DNA from: Phytophthora vignae f. sp. vignae
Lineage: Eukaryota; Oomycota; Peronosporomycetes; Peronosporales; Peronosporaceae
DNA: 64,000 nucleotides
NCBI GenBank assembly: GCA_016169955.1
Contig: JABJUM010000015.1
Span: 1,116,001 to 1,180,000 of the forward strand
Direction of reading: 5' to 3'
Below are positions 39,639-50,776 of this stretch, in pieces. Made by a program: the position numbers and the translations under genes. The first letter of the stretch is position 1, and every line of letters starts with the position of its first letter. Below the pieces are notes generated by a model. That model was not told the DNA's origin. It saw only the letters and a list, made by a program, of their open reading frames with translations, and searched no databases.

Positions 39639-42600
39639 ATGAGTCCTCGCAGACAAAGTCTCGGCCCGCTCACTCCAGTCGAGCCGGGTGGCGTTTTCCA
39701 TGCTATCAAGACAAGTACCGCCACTATGACCCAATCGACGCAAGTCTACGACGATGAACCGACCCAGTCGGAAGTTTTCGAGCGAGAGAACCCGCTCAAC
39801 ACGGCCGGATTCCTGTCGGTGGTGACGATGTGGTGGTTGCACCCCCTGTTGAAGCGCGGCTACGAGGCACCTCTAGATGAGGGCAGCGTCTGGGATCTCC
39901 CCACCTCTGAGCAAGCGGGGCCGCTGCAGAAGCGCTTCGACTCGAGCTATGGCGCGGAGATTGCGACAGCTCTAGAGAAGACGAAAGACGGTGGGCCACC
40001 AACTCAGCGGCCCAATGTGAACGTCGCGATCTTGAAGTGTGTCAAGCCCGCGTGCCTCATTGCGTTTGGCTGCTACCTTGCGAGTGCGTGTCTGTCGTTG
40101 CTCCAGCCCTTCCTGATCAAGGCGATCCTTGATAACATCGAAGGCAAAGATAACGCGTTCGGATTATCTTCGGGGTACGCGCTGGCAGCGCTCTTAGGGG
40201 CCGCAGCGTTCTGCGGAGCCACGTGTATCAGCGTGGGCCAGTTTCTCACCACTCGAGTCTCCTGCAACGCGCGCATGATCGTCGTCAACAGCGCCTTTCG
40301 CAAGATACTTCGGCTGTCGGCTGCAGCGCGGCGGCAGATGGATACGGGGGAAATCATCACGTTCATTGGTGTTGACAGCGACCGCGTGCTGGAAGCCTAC
40401 AAGCTGGGCATGTGGTGCATTGTGTCACCGCTGATGCTCGTCACTGTGAGCGTTCTCATCGGCGTTCAAATGGGTTTAATTGTCGCGGTGGTGGCTGCAG
40501 CGACGAAAGTGGCGATCGTGTATACTTCTCTGTATCTGGCCAAGAGGATCGGGAAATACCGCGGCCAGATTTCAAGCATGGGCGCCAACCGTCTCAAGCG
40601 AACGAATGAGATTCTTCACGGTGTTCGGGTGATCAAGCTCTACGGCTGGGAAACGCTGGCCAGCGACCTGATTGGCGACATCCGCGAGCAGGAGGTGGCG
40701 TTGCTGCGGAAGTTTAATCGCCTGCGCCTTGTGAGCTCCGTGCTCATGTTTCTAGCCCCCACGCTGCTTAATCTGGTGTGCTTCACCACGACGATTCTGC
40801 TCGGTGGCCACCTAGACGTGACGACCGCGTTCTTCATCATGGCGCTTACAACCGCGTGCCGTACTCCGTTCAGTGTCTTCGCCGACGCGTCGGTGGCAAC
40901 AGCAGAAGCTATCACGTCCACGAAGCGCTTGTCGGCGTTCCTGTCTGCAGACGAAGTGGTCGACACCACGTCGGATCATATTCGCACGATGACTGTACCG
41001 CTGATCTCGATGGAGCACGCCGACTTCCAATGGGAGGAGCACGCGGCGACACCAACGCTCTCCGACATCAATTTCAAGCTTGAATCGGGATCTCTGACCA
41101 TTGTCGTGGGGGCGGTTGGGAGCGGCAAGTCGAGCCTGGTTAACGCTATCCTGGGCGAAATGAAGCAAGTCCGCGGCGTGCGCGACGTCCGGGGCAGCAT
41201 GGTGTACGCGAGTCAGCAGGCGTGGATCCAGAACCAGACCATACGCAACAACATCCTCTTTGGCGAGCCGTACGACGTGGATCACTATGGACGTATCATC
41301 GCTGCGTGCCAACTGGTGCCCGATTTTGCGATGTTCGAGCACGGAGACCAGACCGAGATCGGCGAGCGCGGGATTAATCTGAGTGGCGGTCAGAAGGCGC
41401 GTGTATCGCTAGCTCGCGCCATGTACCGAGCCCGCAAATGCGACTTCGTAGTGCTGGACGACCCTCTGAGCGCTCTTGACGTGCATGTTGCGAATGGCGT
41501 CTTTGTGGACGGTATCAAGGGGGTCGCGCGGGACACAACGCGCGTATTGGTGTTGAACTCGCACTACCACCTGCTCAGCCACGCGGATCGGGTGTTGGTC
41601 ATGTCAGACGGGAAGATCGTCGGCGATGGAAGGTTGGCCGACTTGGAGCAAGAATTCCCGTTCCTTCTCACACGATTGCGATCGATCAGCGCAGTGTCCG
41701 ATGGCGCTGGGGTCATCGATGAAGACGTGAAGGGGGGAGGCGTGGAATTGATCGAGTCGGGCGGTGGTCGACTGGTACACGGCGATAAGTCAAAGACGTC
41801 GGGGAAATTGATCACTCAAGAAGACCGAAAAGTGGGCTCCGTTCACCTGCAGACGTACATCGACTACCTCTCCGCCTCCGACTGGGACGGTCGCGTGCTG
41901 TGTGGGTTAATTGTCGCTCTGTTTGCCATCGCTCAAGCTGCGCTCTTCTCGTGCGACTGGTTCGTGAGCCAGTGGTCTCGCGGCTCTATCGCTTTAACCA
42001 CAAACCACTCGTTGGCGGTGTACGTGGGGATCGTTGCGACTGCCGCGGCTCTCGTGTTCGTGCGCTGTCTGTTCTTCATAGAGGTCTGCATGACCTGCTC
42101 GGTGAAGATCCACTTGAAATATCTCCGCAAGGTGATCGCTGCACCGATCACGACCTTCTTCGACGTGACCCCCATCGGACGAATCTTGAACCGGTTCTCG
42201 CGGGATCTGGACGAGGTGGACAACCCGCTCCCGTACTGGGGCTTGTGGCTCCTGCTGTGCGTCTTCCAGGTGGCCTCGTCCTTTGTCGTCTGTGCGGCCG
42301 TCAACCCGTTCATACTGCTCGTGTATATCCCCGTAGGATTTGGCTGCTGGTTCGCTGCCAAGGTGTATCTCTCGTCTGCGCTCGAGCTGAAGAGACTCGA
42401 CGGTGTCTCGCGCTCCCCGTTCCTCAACTTGGTGTCCGAGACGCTGTCGGGCATGGACACAGTGCGGTCGTACAACATGGTGGACGCGTTCGCAGCGCGG
42501 TGTGAGGAGCTGCTGAACAACAACATGAAGTATTACTTCATCACGCAGTCGTCCAACCGGTGGTTCGACATGAGGACGGACTGGTTCGTGTCCGTCATCA

Positions 42601-43583
42601 TCGGCTCCGTCGCGCTCCTCGCGGTGGCAACGAAATCCAGCGTCGGGGCCTCCGTCGCGGGTCTGAGCTTGGTATACGCGGCTCAGCTGTCGTCCAGCTT
42701 CCAGCGGATGACGACCTTGTCAACGCGAGTGGAGAGCAGCATGACGTGCTTCGAGCGCATCGCCCACTACAATTCTCTTGGTGAAGAGGGCGACAAGTGC
42801 GCTACTAGTAACTCAGAGTCCCTCTCACCGGAGTGGCCCCGTACTGGTTCCGTCGTGTTTGAAAACGTCACGATGCGGTACCGCGACGACCTGCCGCTGG
42901 TGCTCAAGGGCGTGTCCTTCTCCGTCCAAAGCGGCGAGAAGGTGGGGATATGTGGACGCACGGGCTCCGGGAAGAGTTCCCTTATGGGCGTCCTCTTCCG
43001 CGTCGTGGAGATACCAGCCACCGGCCGCGTTCTCATTGACGGTGTGGATATTGCCACCATTTCGGTGCACCAGCTACGCGCCAAGCTGACCATCATCCCG
43101 CAGGACCCGATGCTGTTCAGCGGCTCGCTGCGCATGAACTTGGACCCGTTCGCGGAGAAGAGCGACGCCGAGCTGTGGCAAGTGCTGCGCAAGGTGCATC
43201 TGTCGGACACCGTGTCGGCGTGGGGCAGCGGCCTCGACTATGAGGTGGCCGAGAAGGGCGATAACCTGTCGGTGGGTCAGCGGCAGCTGCTGTGCATTGC
43301 GCGCGCGCTCATCCGCGACAGCCGCGTGATCGTCATGGATGAGGCCACGGCCAACGTGGACCAGGAGTCCGACAAACTCATCCAGCAGACGATGAGGGAG
43401 ACGTTCGGACACGGCGACCGGACCGTGCTGTGCATCGCACACCGCATCGAGACCATCCTGGATAGCAGCAAGATCGTGGTGCTGGACGCGGGCGAGGTCG
43501 TGGAGTTCGACAGTCCTGCGGCGCTGCTGCAGCTGAAAAATGGCGTCTTCAAGTCTCTGGTGAGCTCTGGCCGAGCCATTTAG
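39639..43583 (+). CDS. MRP-type ABC transporter (ABCC family)
   Basis: 1314 residues with the order TMD1-NBD1-TMD2-NBD2 and no extra N-terminal TMD0. NBD1 (about 455-690) has Walker A VGAVGSGKSSL (Lys497), signature LSGGQKARVSLARA and Walker B VVLDDPLSALD. The Asp in place of the catalytic Glu is the usual MRP asymmetry. NBD2 (about 1070-1310) has CGRTGSGKSSL (Lys1112), LSVGQRQLLCIARAL and VIVMDEATANVD. ABCC proteins export organic anions and conjugates across the plasma or vacuolar membrane using ATP. In oomycetes they are linked to xenobiotic efflux, though this substrate is unknown. The upstream in-frame ATG at 39489 falls inside a direct repeat before the initiator; 39639 is preferred. 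Single exon. Confidence 0.95.
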   Translation: MSPRRQSLGPLTPVEPGGVFHAIKTSTATMTQSTQVYDDEPTQSEVFERENPLNTAGFLSVVTMWWLHPLLKRGYEAPLDEGSVWDLPTSEQAGPLQKRFDSSYGAEIATALEKTKDGGPPTQRPNVNVAILKCVKPACLIAFGCYLASACLSLLQPFLIKAILDNIEGKDNAFGLSSGYALAALLGAAAFCGATCISVGQFLTTRVSCNARMIVVNSAFRKILRLSAAARRQMDTGEIITFIGVDSDRVLEAYKLGMWCIVSPLMLVTVSVLIGVQMGLIVAVVAAATKVAIVYTSLYLAKRIGKYRGQISSMGANRLKRTNEILHGVRVIKLYGWETLASDLIGDIREQEVALLRKFNRLRLVSSVLMFLAPTLLNLVCFTTTILLGGHLDVTTAFFIMALTTACRTPFSVFADASVATAEAITSTKRLSAFLSADEVVDTTSDHIRTMTVPLISMEHADFQWEEHAATPTLSDINFKLESGSLTIVVGAVGSGKSSLVNAILGEMKQVRGVRDVRGSMVYASQQAWIQNQTIRNNILFGEPYDVDHYGRIIAACQLVPDFAMFEHGDQTEIGERGINLSGGQKARVSLARAMYRARKCDFVVLDDPLSALDVHVANGVFVDGIKGVARDTTRVLVLNSHYHLLSHADRVLVMSDGKIVGDGRLADLEQEFPFLLTRLRSISAVSDGAGVIDEDVKGGGVELIESGGGRLVHGDKSKTSGKLITQEDRKVGSVHLQTYIDYLSASDWDGRVLCGLIVALFAIAQAALFSCDWFVSQWSRGSIALTTNHSLAVYVGIVATAAALVFVRCLFFIEVCMTCSVKIHLKYLRKVIAAPITTFFDVTPIGRILNRFSRDLDEVDNPLPYWGLWLLLCVFQVASSFVVCAAVNPFILLVYIPVGFGCWFAAKVYLSSALELKRLDGVSRSPFLNLVSETLSGMDTVRSYNMVDAFAARCEELLNNNMKYYFITQSSNRWFDMRTDWFVSVIIGSVALLAVATKSSVGASVAGLSLVYAAQLSSSFQRMTTLSTRVESSMTCFERIAHYNSLGEEGDKCATSNSESLSPEWPRTGSVVFENVTMRYRDDLPLVLKGVSFSVQSGEKVGICGRTGSGKSSLMGVLFRVVEIPATGRVLIDGVDIATISVHQLRAKLTIIPQDPMLFSGSLRMNLDPFAEKSDAELWQVLRKVHLSDTVSAWGSGLDYEVAEKGDNLSVGQRQLLCIARALIRDSRVIVMDEATANVDQESDKLIQQTMRETFGHGDRTVLCIAHRIETILDSSKIVVLDAGEVVEFDSPAALLQLKNGVFKSLVSSGRAI

Positions 43584-44822
43584 GTTTGATACGATCTAAA
43601 ATATTTTGTATCTTCTAGATTTTAGGATATTTTTCATGGAAACGGTTTTATTACATGATTTTGTGTACTTTTCCAGGTTGCGAGCGGTGATACTTTGTCG
43701 CTTCAACGTAGCGCTGGGTGCCGTCTGATACGCACTGCTTATGTGGGGGCGGCGTCTTATGCGCGCAGCGGCGAGCGCGAGCGCAGTTTCGGGGTGTCGT
43801 ACAGCCCGGACTCGACTGCTGTTGACGTGGCGTCGAGTGCTCGTGGCTGCGCTGCTGGCTGCGCTGCGGCTTCCTTCATGTTCGTGGTGGCGGCGCTCGT
43901 TTGCCAAAAGGTTTCGCTGGTTTTGCCGGCACATTCGCTAGTCTTGCACGACCCAATTTCTTTCGCTGCACCTGGATGGTAAAGGCCTGCTCGGAGGGAG
44001 CTCTGCATTGCACTGGCGTCTCTGATCTTTGCTTGGTCCGACTGAGTCAGAGGTGGACCTGCAAGGAAGAGCGCTTCTACCTGATCCCAACTGTGCTGGC
44101 CGCCGCGGTCTCTCGGTGCGGCGGCGCTTCAAGCGCAGTGTATGTAGACCGCGAGAAGCCAGCGTGACGCCAGCCACTGCATCGCCTGCCTGCTCGGAGA
44201 AGAGGCGGCGGGGCACTGCAGTCCACGGTCTTTGGAGACTCCACAACGTTGACAAGCACATCGGAGGGTCCAGGTCCAGTCCAGTTGGTGGTTGGTGGTC
44301 GAATCTGCTGTTTGTCGTTCCGCCCTTCAATCGAGCGAGGGATGAGCGCTTCTGATGCGAGGCTGACGTCACTGAAGTCGCAACTTTGCAGCCATAGCTC
44401 TAGGCAGATTAAAATGCTCGAAGGGAACAGAATGTGCGAGCAGCCGCGGCTTGCATGCCCAACGGCAGCGTTGGAGGTTGCCGTCCATTTTGGCTGGCTG
44501 AGGTAGCGAGCTTGAAGCGGGGCGGCCCGTTGATACCCGTTGCCGTCGCGTCGAAAGGCTTACAAAAACCAAGTGTAACGTTTCTGATCCGTGGCCCCGG
44601 CCATGTTCGCCCATATGACGTTCTACAGCCGGGCGGACGTTCGAAAGCCGCCCTTTCTTCGACCAATCAGATCGCGCCGATTCGCTTCGAATACCTGTTA
44701 GAACACATTCCTCAAATAATCAAATATAACAGGCAGAACCATATAAAGAGGTCCAAACACACGTGTCGGTTTTGAAACGGTGGTCTGTACTTACCGAAAT
44801 AATATCACTTTACGGAGTCAAA
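43584..44822. other. Gene-free stretch
   Basis: About 1.2 kb. Short open frames (43757-44008 minus, 43901-44167 plus, 44434-44775 plus) show no domain pattern. It probably contains the ABC transporter terminator and the promoter of the next gene. Confidence 0.45.
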
Positions 44823-46133
44823 ATGGCCCTTGTCACCACGCTGGACTGGTACGTTGCCGTCGTGCGATCGCGCGCCCGAGTCCACCCACCCCACCCCGTA
44901 TCAGCCGTCACTCGGCAATCATCCGCTCGGCTGTCAAGCCAAGCCAAGCCCCGGCCAAGATATCAATCCACCGCAGGCATGCAACCTCCAGCTTCACATA
45001 CAAATAGCACCGGCAACGCCAACAAGGCCCCCGATGACCCCTCCACCAACACGGGCATCAAGAAACGCAGGTCGTCCTCCTCCATCAAGAAGAAGAAGAA
45101 GAAGCCAACGGAGCCTCTCAAGGCTGAGCCCGTCAAGCTCGAGCCCGTTATTGCGACCCCTCTGTTATCGGAGACCAGGAGCCCCGGCCCGTACCGTGGC
45201 AAGTGCCTCTACCAGTCGCGCAAGTGCGAGAACGAGCGCGCCATCAAGCGCAACGGCAAGCCGCACAATCTGTGCGAGGAGCACCGTAACAAGCAGAACC
45301 AGCACCAGCGCAAGTTCGACGCCAAGAAGTTCTCGCGCAAACGGCGCCGAGGCAGCGACTCGGATGAGGACGGCATCAAGCAGCAGGCTATTCACACAGA
45401 CGAAGGGGAACCCGTGGCCAAGCAGCTCCGCTCCATTGCCGCCATCCACCAAGAGGCCGAGACGAGGACGCCGTCCCGCGTGACGACGAGCTCACAACCG
45501 ACGGTATCAACTATCAGAGGGACATTTACGCCGCCGGTGTATGTTGCAGGAGGAGGAGCTTCCCCCGTTGTTGTGGCGCGACTGCCTCCTATTGCTGCAG
45601 TGCATGCGTCGTCTAACGCTAGCTCCATGGCGACTGAAGCGTATCCTCGAGATCACGTCGTGAACTCGGAGTATCTGCAAAATGGCTACACTCAGCGACC
45701 GTACCTTCAGCAGCAGCAACAGGTCTCTCAGGTTTCCGCGGGGTATTCGCACTCGGAGCTCGTGGCTGCAAGTATCATGGTGCAGCCGCAGTCGCAGCCT
45801 TCCCCTTCCTCTGTACCAGTTCCAAGACCTCTTTATTATAGTAACCAGGCTCCAGCACTAGTAGGAGGAGGCCAAGCTTTGACTACCCCACGTCCGCTGC
45901 CGTCGCTGCTGGTGCCTCCTCGTTCCTCGGCGTTGTCCCCGAGTCCGTACCACAGAGTCAGCAGCGGAATCGTGGCGTCTTCCGCGCCTCGTTTCTCGCA
46001 AGTTGTGGTGACGCCAGTGTCGAGTGCGTCCGTCACCTCAGTGGGCACTAACGTTACAGTGCTCCCCCCTCTCGTGCCGTTCGGACTGAGAACATCCACG
46101 CCAATGTCGTCGCCTAACAGCAACAAGAAGTGA
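44823..46133 (+). CDS. Putative nuclear regulator with a Cys/His zinc-chelating domain
   Basis: 436 residues if started at the first in-frame ATG, 44823 (AAAATGG context); 44979 (MQPPASH) is a credible alternative. A Lys-rich tract with nuclear-signal character (IKKRRSSSSIKKKKKK) is followed by a compact conserved-looking domain: GKCLYQSRKCENERAIKRNG, HNLCEEHRNKQNQHQRKFD and KKFSRKRRR. The Cys-x6-Cys...His-x2-Cys-x3-His spacing suggests one zinc site embedded in a strongly basic region. Such domains occur in oomycete and other stramenopile proteins of unknown function. The remaining 230 residues are low-complexity, rich in Ser, Pro, Val and Gln. I infer a DNA- or RNA-binding nuclear protein and cannot name the family. 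Confidence 0.65.
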   Translation: MALVTTLDWYVAVVRSRARVHPPHPVSAVTRQSSARLSSQAKPRPRYQSTAGMQPPASHTNSTGNANKAPDDPSTNTGIKKRRSSSSIKKKKKKPTEPLKAEPVKLEPVIATPLLSETRSPGPYRGKCLYQSRKCENERAIKRNGKPHNLCEEHRNKQNQHQRKFDAKKFSRKRRRGSDSDEDGIKQQAIHTDEGEPVAKQLRSIAAIHQEAETRTPSRVTTSSQPTVSTIRGTFTPPVYVAGGGASPVVVARLPPIAAVHASSNASSMATEAYPRDHVVNSEYLQNGYTQRPYLQQQQQVSQVSAGYSHSELVAASIMVQPQSQPSPSSVPVPRPLYYSNQAPALVGGGQALTTPRPLPSLLVPPRSSALSPSPYHRVSSGIVASSAPRFSQVVVTPVSSASVTSVGTNVTVLPPLVPFGLRTSTPMSSPNSNKK

Positions 46134-46140
46134 CACAGGA

Positions 46141-46170
46141 GTGAAGTGAAGTGAAGTGAAGTGGAGTGGA
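46141..46170. repeat. (GTGAA)n microsatellite
   Basis: Five to six GTGAA/GTGGA units just after the stop codon of the preceding gene, in its 3' flank. Confidence 0.9.
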
Positions 46171-46307
46171 AATAGCCCAGACGAGATGAATAATCTATCG
46201 CCTGCAGGCCGTTAATTGAATCAAATGGAATTGAAGATACGTAAGTAGTGAACTTGAAAGCTCCATTCATGGTATCGTGTGAAATGGCTACATCAAAGTT
46301 ACAAAAG

Positions 46308-49300
46308 TCAAGCACCGATGGCTCCACTCGAATGTTGTGATAAGTAGTTGACGAAGTCTTGGTGGTCGTTGTCACGGGCGGCGGCTATGAGTTTCTTGAT
46401 ATCTGCTCCTTCCAAGCCACTGAGAGCGCCGTTCTCAACGAGGAGAGTGACGATATCGAGGTATCCATTTTGACTCGCAACTTGGAGTGCAGTCCAGCCT
46501 TGGTTGTTGATTGAGTTCACACTCGCACCCTTGTTTATTAGCAGCTTCACCACTTCAGTAAGTCCGTTAGCCGCCGCAGTGATCAATGGGGTGGCGCCTT
46601 GTATGTCGACGCTTGCTCCGTGGTACAGAAGAAGTCGAACAACGTCGAGATTCTCATACTCACACGCGATCGAGAGCGCCGAAGTTCCGTCTGGTCGCTG
46701 CTTGTCGATGTGAGCTCCGTTCTGCAGTAACAACGATATGATTTCCAGTTCGCTCGCCGCTGCTGCACTCATCAGTGCAGTCCACCCCTCATTATTAGCC
46801 ACACCAAACGATGCCCCGTGTTCGAGGAGCAGCGTCACCACAGTATCGTGCCCATTTTCGACTGCGCGCTTGAGAGGGGTATCTCCACTTTCGTCTCCCA
46901 AATCAACGGAAGCGCCATAATCCAGCAACAACTTGACCAGATCGATATACCCTGCTTCACTTGCTAGCAGGACGGCAGAGGCTCCGTTTGGTAGTTGCTT
47001 GTCGACATTCGCCCCATTGTCCAGCAATACGGACACTGTACCCGCGAATCTAGCGCTCGTTGCAACCAGTAACGCCGTCCACCCTTGTTTGTTTGCTGAG
47101 TCAATAGACGCGTAGTTGTCAATAAGCAACTTCACCAAAGACGTGTGATCGGAGGCGGCTGTGGCTACCAGTGGAGTGTTCCCATCGACTGTTGCCAGTT
47201 CGATTGAAGCGCCACTGCTAATCAGTAACTTCGCCGTGTCGAAATGCCCATTTCCACACGCAATTTGAAGTGCAGTGGCTCCATTTGAGCATTGCTGATC
47301 GATATTCGCTCCGTTTTCTAGCAGCACGGACACCACCTCGGCGTAGTCATTTTCTCCAGCACTCATTAGTGCGGTCCAGCCCTCGTAGTTCGTCATATCG
47401 ATAGATGCTCCGCGGTCGATCAGCAACTTCAAGACTCTGTGATGGCCATTTCCAGCAGCAATGATCAACGAACTGTCCCCTTTCTCGTCCAGCTGATCGA
47501 TCGACGCTCTATGGTCGAGAAGTAGCTTGATAATGTCGATATGGCCGTTTTCACTCGATAAATGAAGAGCACAAAGTCCATTTGGCAGTTGTTTCGAGGT
47601 GTCTGCACCCTTTTTAAGGAGAGATGTCACGACGTCGGTGTGCCCGCACACGGCTGCGCTCATAAGTGGAGTCCACCCTTCGTCGTTTGTCATATTGATG
47701 TCGTTGTTGGGGTTCTTCAGCAGGTTCTCAACGACTTTCAACTCGCCTCTTTCACACGCGATTCGCAATGCAGTGTCTCCATTGCGGTGCTTCTGATCGA
47801 TCTTCGCATTCGCCACCACCTTACGAGGAGTTTGGAAGGATTTTGGACCCGTTGTGACAGTTCTCACAGCCGAGACGACGTCGCCGAAGGAGATTTTCTT
47901 CTGAGCGGGGACGCGCTCATAAATGAGCTGCACAAATTCCGAGTAGCCGCTGAAATACGCAGCATTCAGTGGCGACCAATTGCGAAAATCTCCAGAGAGA
48001 TGGATATTCGCGCCGTTATCAAGAAGAATGCGCACTACGGTCAGTCGCTTGTGCCACACGGCGGTAAGCAACGCTGTCCCGCCACTGGGCAGTCGTGCAT
48101 CCATGTTGGCTCCGCGATTCACGAGGAATTGGACAATGTCGGAATACCCTAATTGGGCCGCAGTGATCAGAGGGGTGTAGCCTTCGTTGTCGGCCAGTTC
48201 AATCGAACCGCCATGGTTCACGAGAGCTACGACGATGTCCAGTTGGCCGTGCTCGCACGCAACATTCAGAGCTGTGGCCCCAGTGGGTAACTGCAGATCA
48301 ATTGAATGACTGATAGAGGTATCAGACAGCATTGTCTTCACCACAGCAGTATGTCCTCGCTCCGCTGCCTTCATGAGCGAGGTCCAGCCTGCAGCATTCC
48401 TCGTATTAGGACACGCACCTCGTTCCAGTAGGAAGGCCACAACTTGAGCGTTCCCTTGACAAGCTGCGATCAACAGCGGACTATCTCCATTTTCAGCCAT
48501 CGAGTCGATCGGTACTCCAGTATCGAGAATCAGCTCAATGATCTCAAGTTGACCATTTTCGCAGGCCACAAGAAGAGCGTCCAGTCGACTTGGGAGAGTC
48601 TTCGTACCCATTTCAGTCCCTTTCTGGAGCAAAGTGGCTACAATCCCCACGTGGCCATGATCCGTGGCATATTTCAGCGCAGTCCAGCCGCCATTGTCTA
48701 CTAAATCGATAGAAGCACCACGGTCCACGAGGAATCTCACCACTGGCTCATGGCCTCTCATGGCTGCACGCATAAGTGGCGTCGTGCCGCCACCATCGAC
48801 ACAATCTATTGAAGCACCGCGCAACACCAGGAGCCGAACGACATCAAGACAGCCATTCAAGCTCGCAATATGGAGAGGAGTGCTTCCGTCTTGGCCCGGC
48901 TTGCCGATACTAGCCCCTTTCTTCAATAAAATAGCCGCCACATCAGCGTGGCCTTCACTCGCAGCGCTTATAAGCGCACTCCACCCGTAATTATTGAACA
49001 AGCCCATGGACACTCCACGCTTACCCAGGAACTCCACGACACTCGCTCGGTTATTCGCAGCGGCGATGATCAGCGGCGTGTTGCCAGCTTCATCTCGCAG
49101 TTTGAGTGACGCGCCGTTTTTCACGAGTAAGTTCACGATTCTCTCGTATCCGTTCTCACACGCAATAAGGAGAGCATTAGCCCCATTTGGCCGTCGCTTA
49201 TCGATACTTGCCCCATGCTTGATCAGTGCAGAAACGACCTTGTTATTCGAGCCCCTCGCTGCCGCACACATGAGTGCTGTCCACCCTTCTCGGTTGGTTG

Positions 49301-50511
49301 AGTTAACAAGCGCGCCATTTTCCGTCAGAAAAAATCACAACTGCATCGTAATCGTTGCTGGTTGCGGTAATTAGCGGACTATCGCCGAGCTCGTCCACTG
49401 AATTAATCTCTGCGCCGTGTTTTAGAAGCAACTCAACCACTTTAAGGTTCCCATTCTCGCACGCCAATATAAGAGCAGTGACGCCTTTCGGTCCGCGCTT
49501 GTCGACCCCTGCTCCTCTAGCTAACAGCGTCGCCACCACATCAACGTGCCCTTCCTCCGCCGCCCGCATGAGCGCAGTCCAGCCTTTTCGAACCGCTAGA
49601 TGAATCGAAGCGCCTTGGGTCACCAGCAAATTTACCACTTTGGAATACCCGGCCTCTGAAGCTCGGATCAACGGCGTGTAGCCATCTTCATCAGCCAAAT
49701 CCACCAAGGCTCCATGTTTAAGCAGCAGCTCCACCACCTTATGCTTGCCGTTCTCACTGGCAATTAACAGAGCGGTCACTCCATTTCGTCCGTGCTTATT
49801 GACATCCGCCTTAAGGCTCAAGAGCGACGTTATCACGGTGGTAAAGCCTCCTGAAGTCGCACTCATTAGTGCGGTCCAGCCCTGTCGGTTGGTCAGCTCA
49901 ATAGAAGCCCCCTTTTCCACGAGATAGTTCACAACAGCGACGTGGCCATTAATCGCTGCAGACATGAGCGAGCTGTCTCCAACTTTGTCCACCGACTCAA
50001 CCGCCGCGCCTCGGTCCAGTAAAAGTTCGACAACTTTTAGGTATCCATTTTCGCTCGCGAGTATGAGCGCGGTGACCCCGTTTGTACCCATTTTGTCGAT
50101 CAGAGCTCCTCTGTCAAGGAGAACCTCCACGATATCAACGTGGCCCAGTTCCGACGCTCGCATGAGCGCAGTGTAGCCATGACCATTGACGGCGTCGACC
50201 AACGCCCCGCTGTCCAGCAGAAACCTCACGACTTGGACTTGGCCTTCTCCTGCTGCGGCAACGAGTGGGATCTCCCCGCTCTTAGTGTTCTGATCACTTT
50301 GGCCTAAAGGTTTTGGCGGGCGGTGCGACGTCGCTGGGCGTCTACCCGGTTTTCGACTCTGCTTGTGGGTCTTGAAGCTTTGGCGCGCGTGCGTGGACCT
50401 TTGAGTCCGCGTTGGGGTGGCGGCATAGCGGCAGGCGGTGGGCATTGGCTTGACGCAGACGGCGAGCAATTTGAAGAGTGGCGAGGGAGGCGGTGGTAGA
50501 GATGGATCCAT
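46308..50511 (-). CDS. Large ankyrin-repeat protein, one single-base frameshift
   Basis: About 1400 codons in two frames joined at a run of six A (49329-49334, T on the coding strand). A one-base change there would link the N-terminal 390 residues, ending DYDAVVIF, to ENGALVNSTNREGWTALMC. The N-terminus is Pro/Arg/Lys/Gln-rich (about 90 residues) with no signal peptide, and some 38 ankyrin repeats follow. Repeat types alternate in threes: GDSPL, GWTALM, PNGVTAL. A non-ankyrin hinge (SGYSEFVQLIYERVPAQKK and a linker, 47790-47965) interrupts the array, as in the next paralogue. Ankyrin solenoids bind partner proteins, and no effector domain is seen. The frameshift may be real or a homopolymer sequencing error. 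Intron-free. Confidence 0.85.
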
Positions 50512-50776
50512 CTACATGTGGACGATCTCTGTGCTGTTGGAACCTGTAGCCATTTTGACTATAGTACAGCCTGTAGCCATTTTGCTGGTAAAAGGAAAAC
50601 AATGCAGCGATATTGTAGAACTCATTTGAAACACCAACTTTTTCATTTATCGCACTGCCATCGTCGTCCGACAGCAACCACACGCAGTATTTTCCTCTCT
50701 CTCTCTCTCTCTCTCTGGTCACACTTGTGTGTCGTTCATGAAATGGCTTCATGAACGAAGTATGTTGACCGTTCAT
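50512..50776. other. Gap with (CT)n tract and a 10-bp hairpin
   Basis: It holds a duplicated CCTGTAGCCATTTTG motif (about 50540 and 50569), a (CT)n microsatellite at 50692-50716 and a perfect 10-bp stem CGTTCATGAA (50733-50757, 5-nt loop). The hairpin lies just past the stop of the AA17-like gene and could help 3'-end formation, which is a guess. Confidence 0.5.

Noticed and set aside
43757..44008. Possible small gene on the minus strand between the ABC transporter and the zinc-domain gene
   Set aside because: Ala/Ser-rich frame without start context, initiator or recognisable features.
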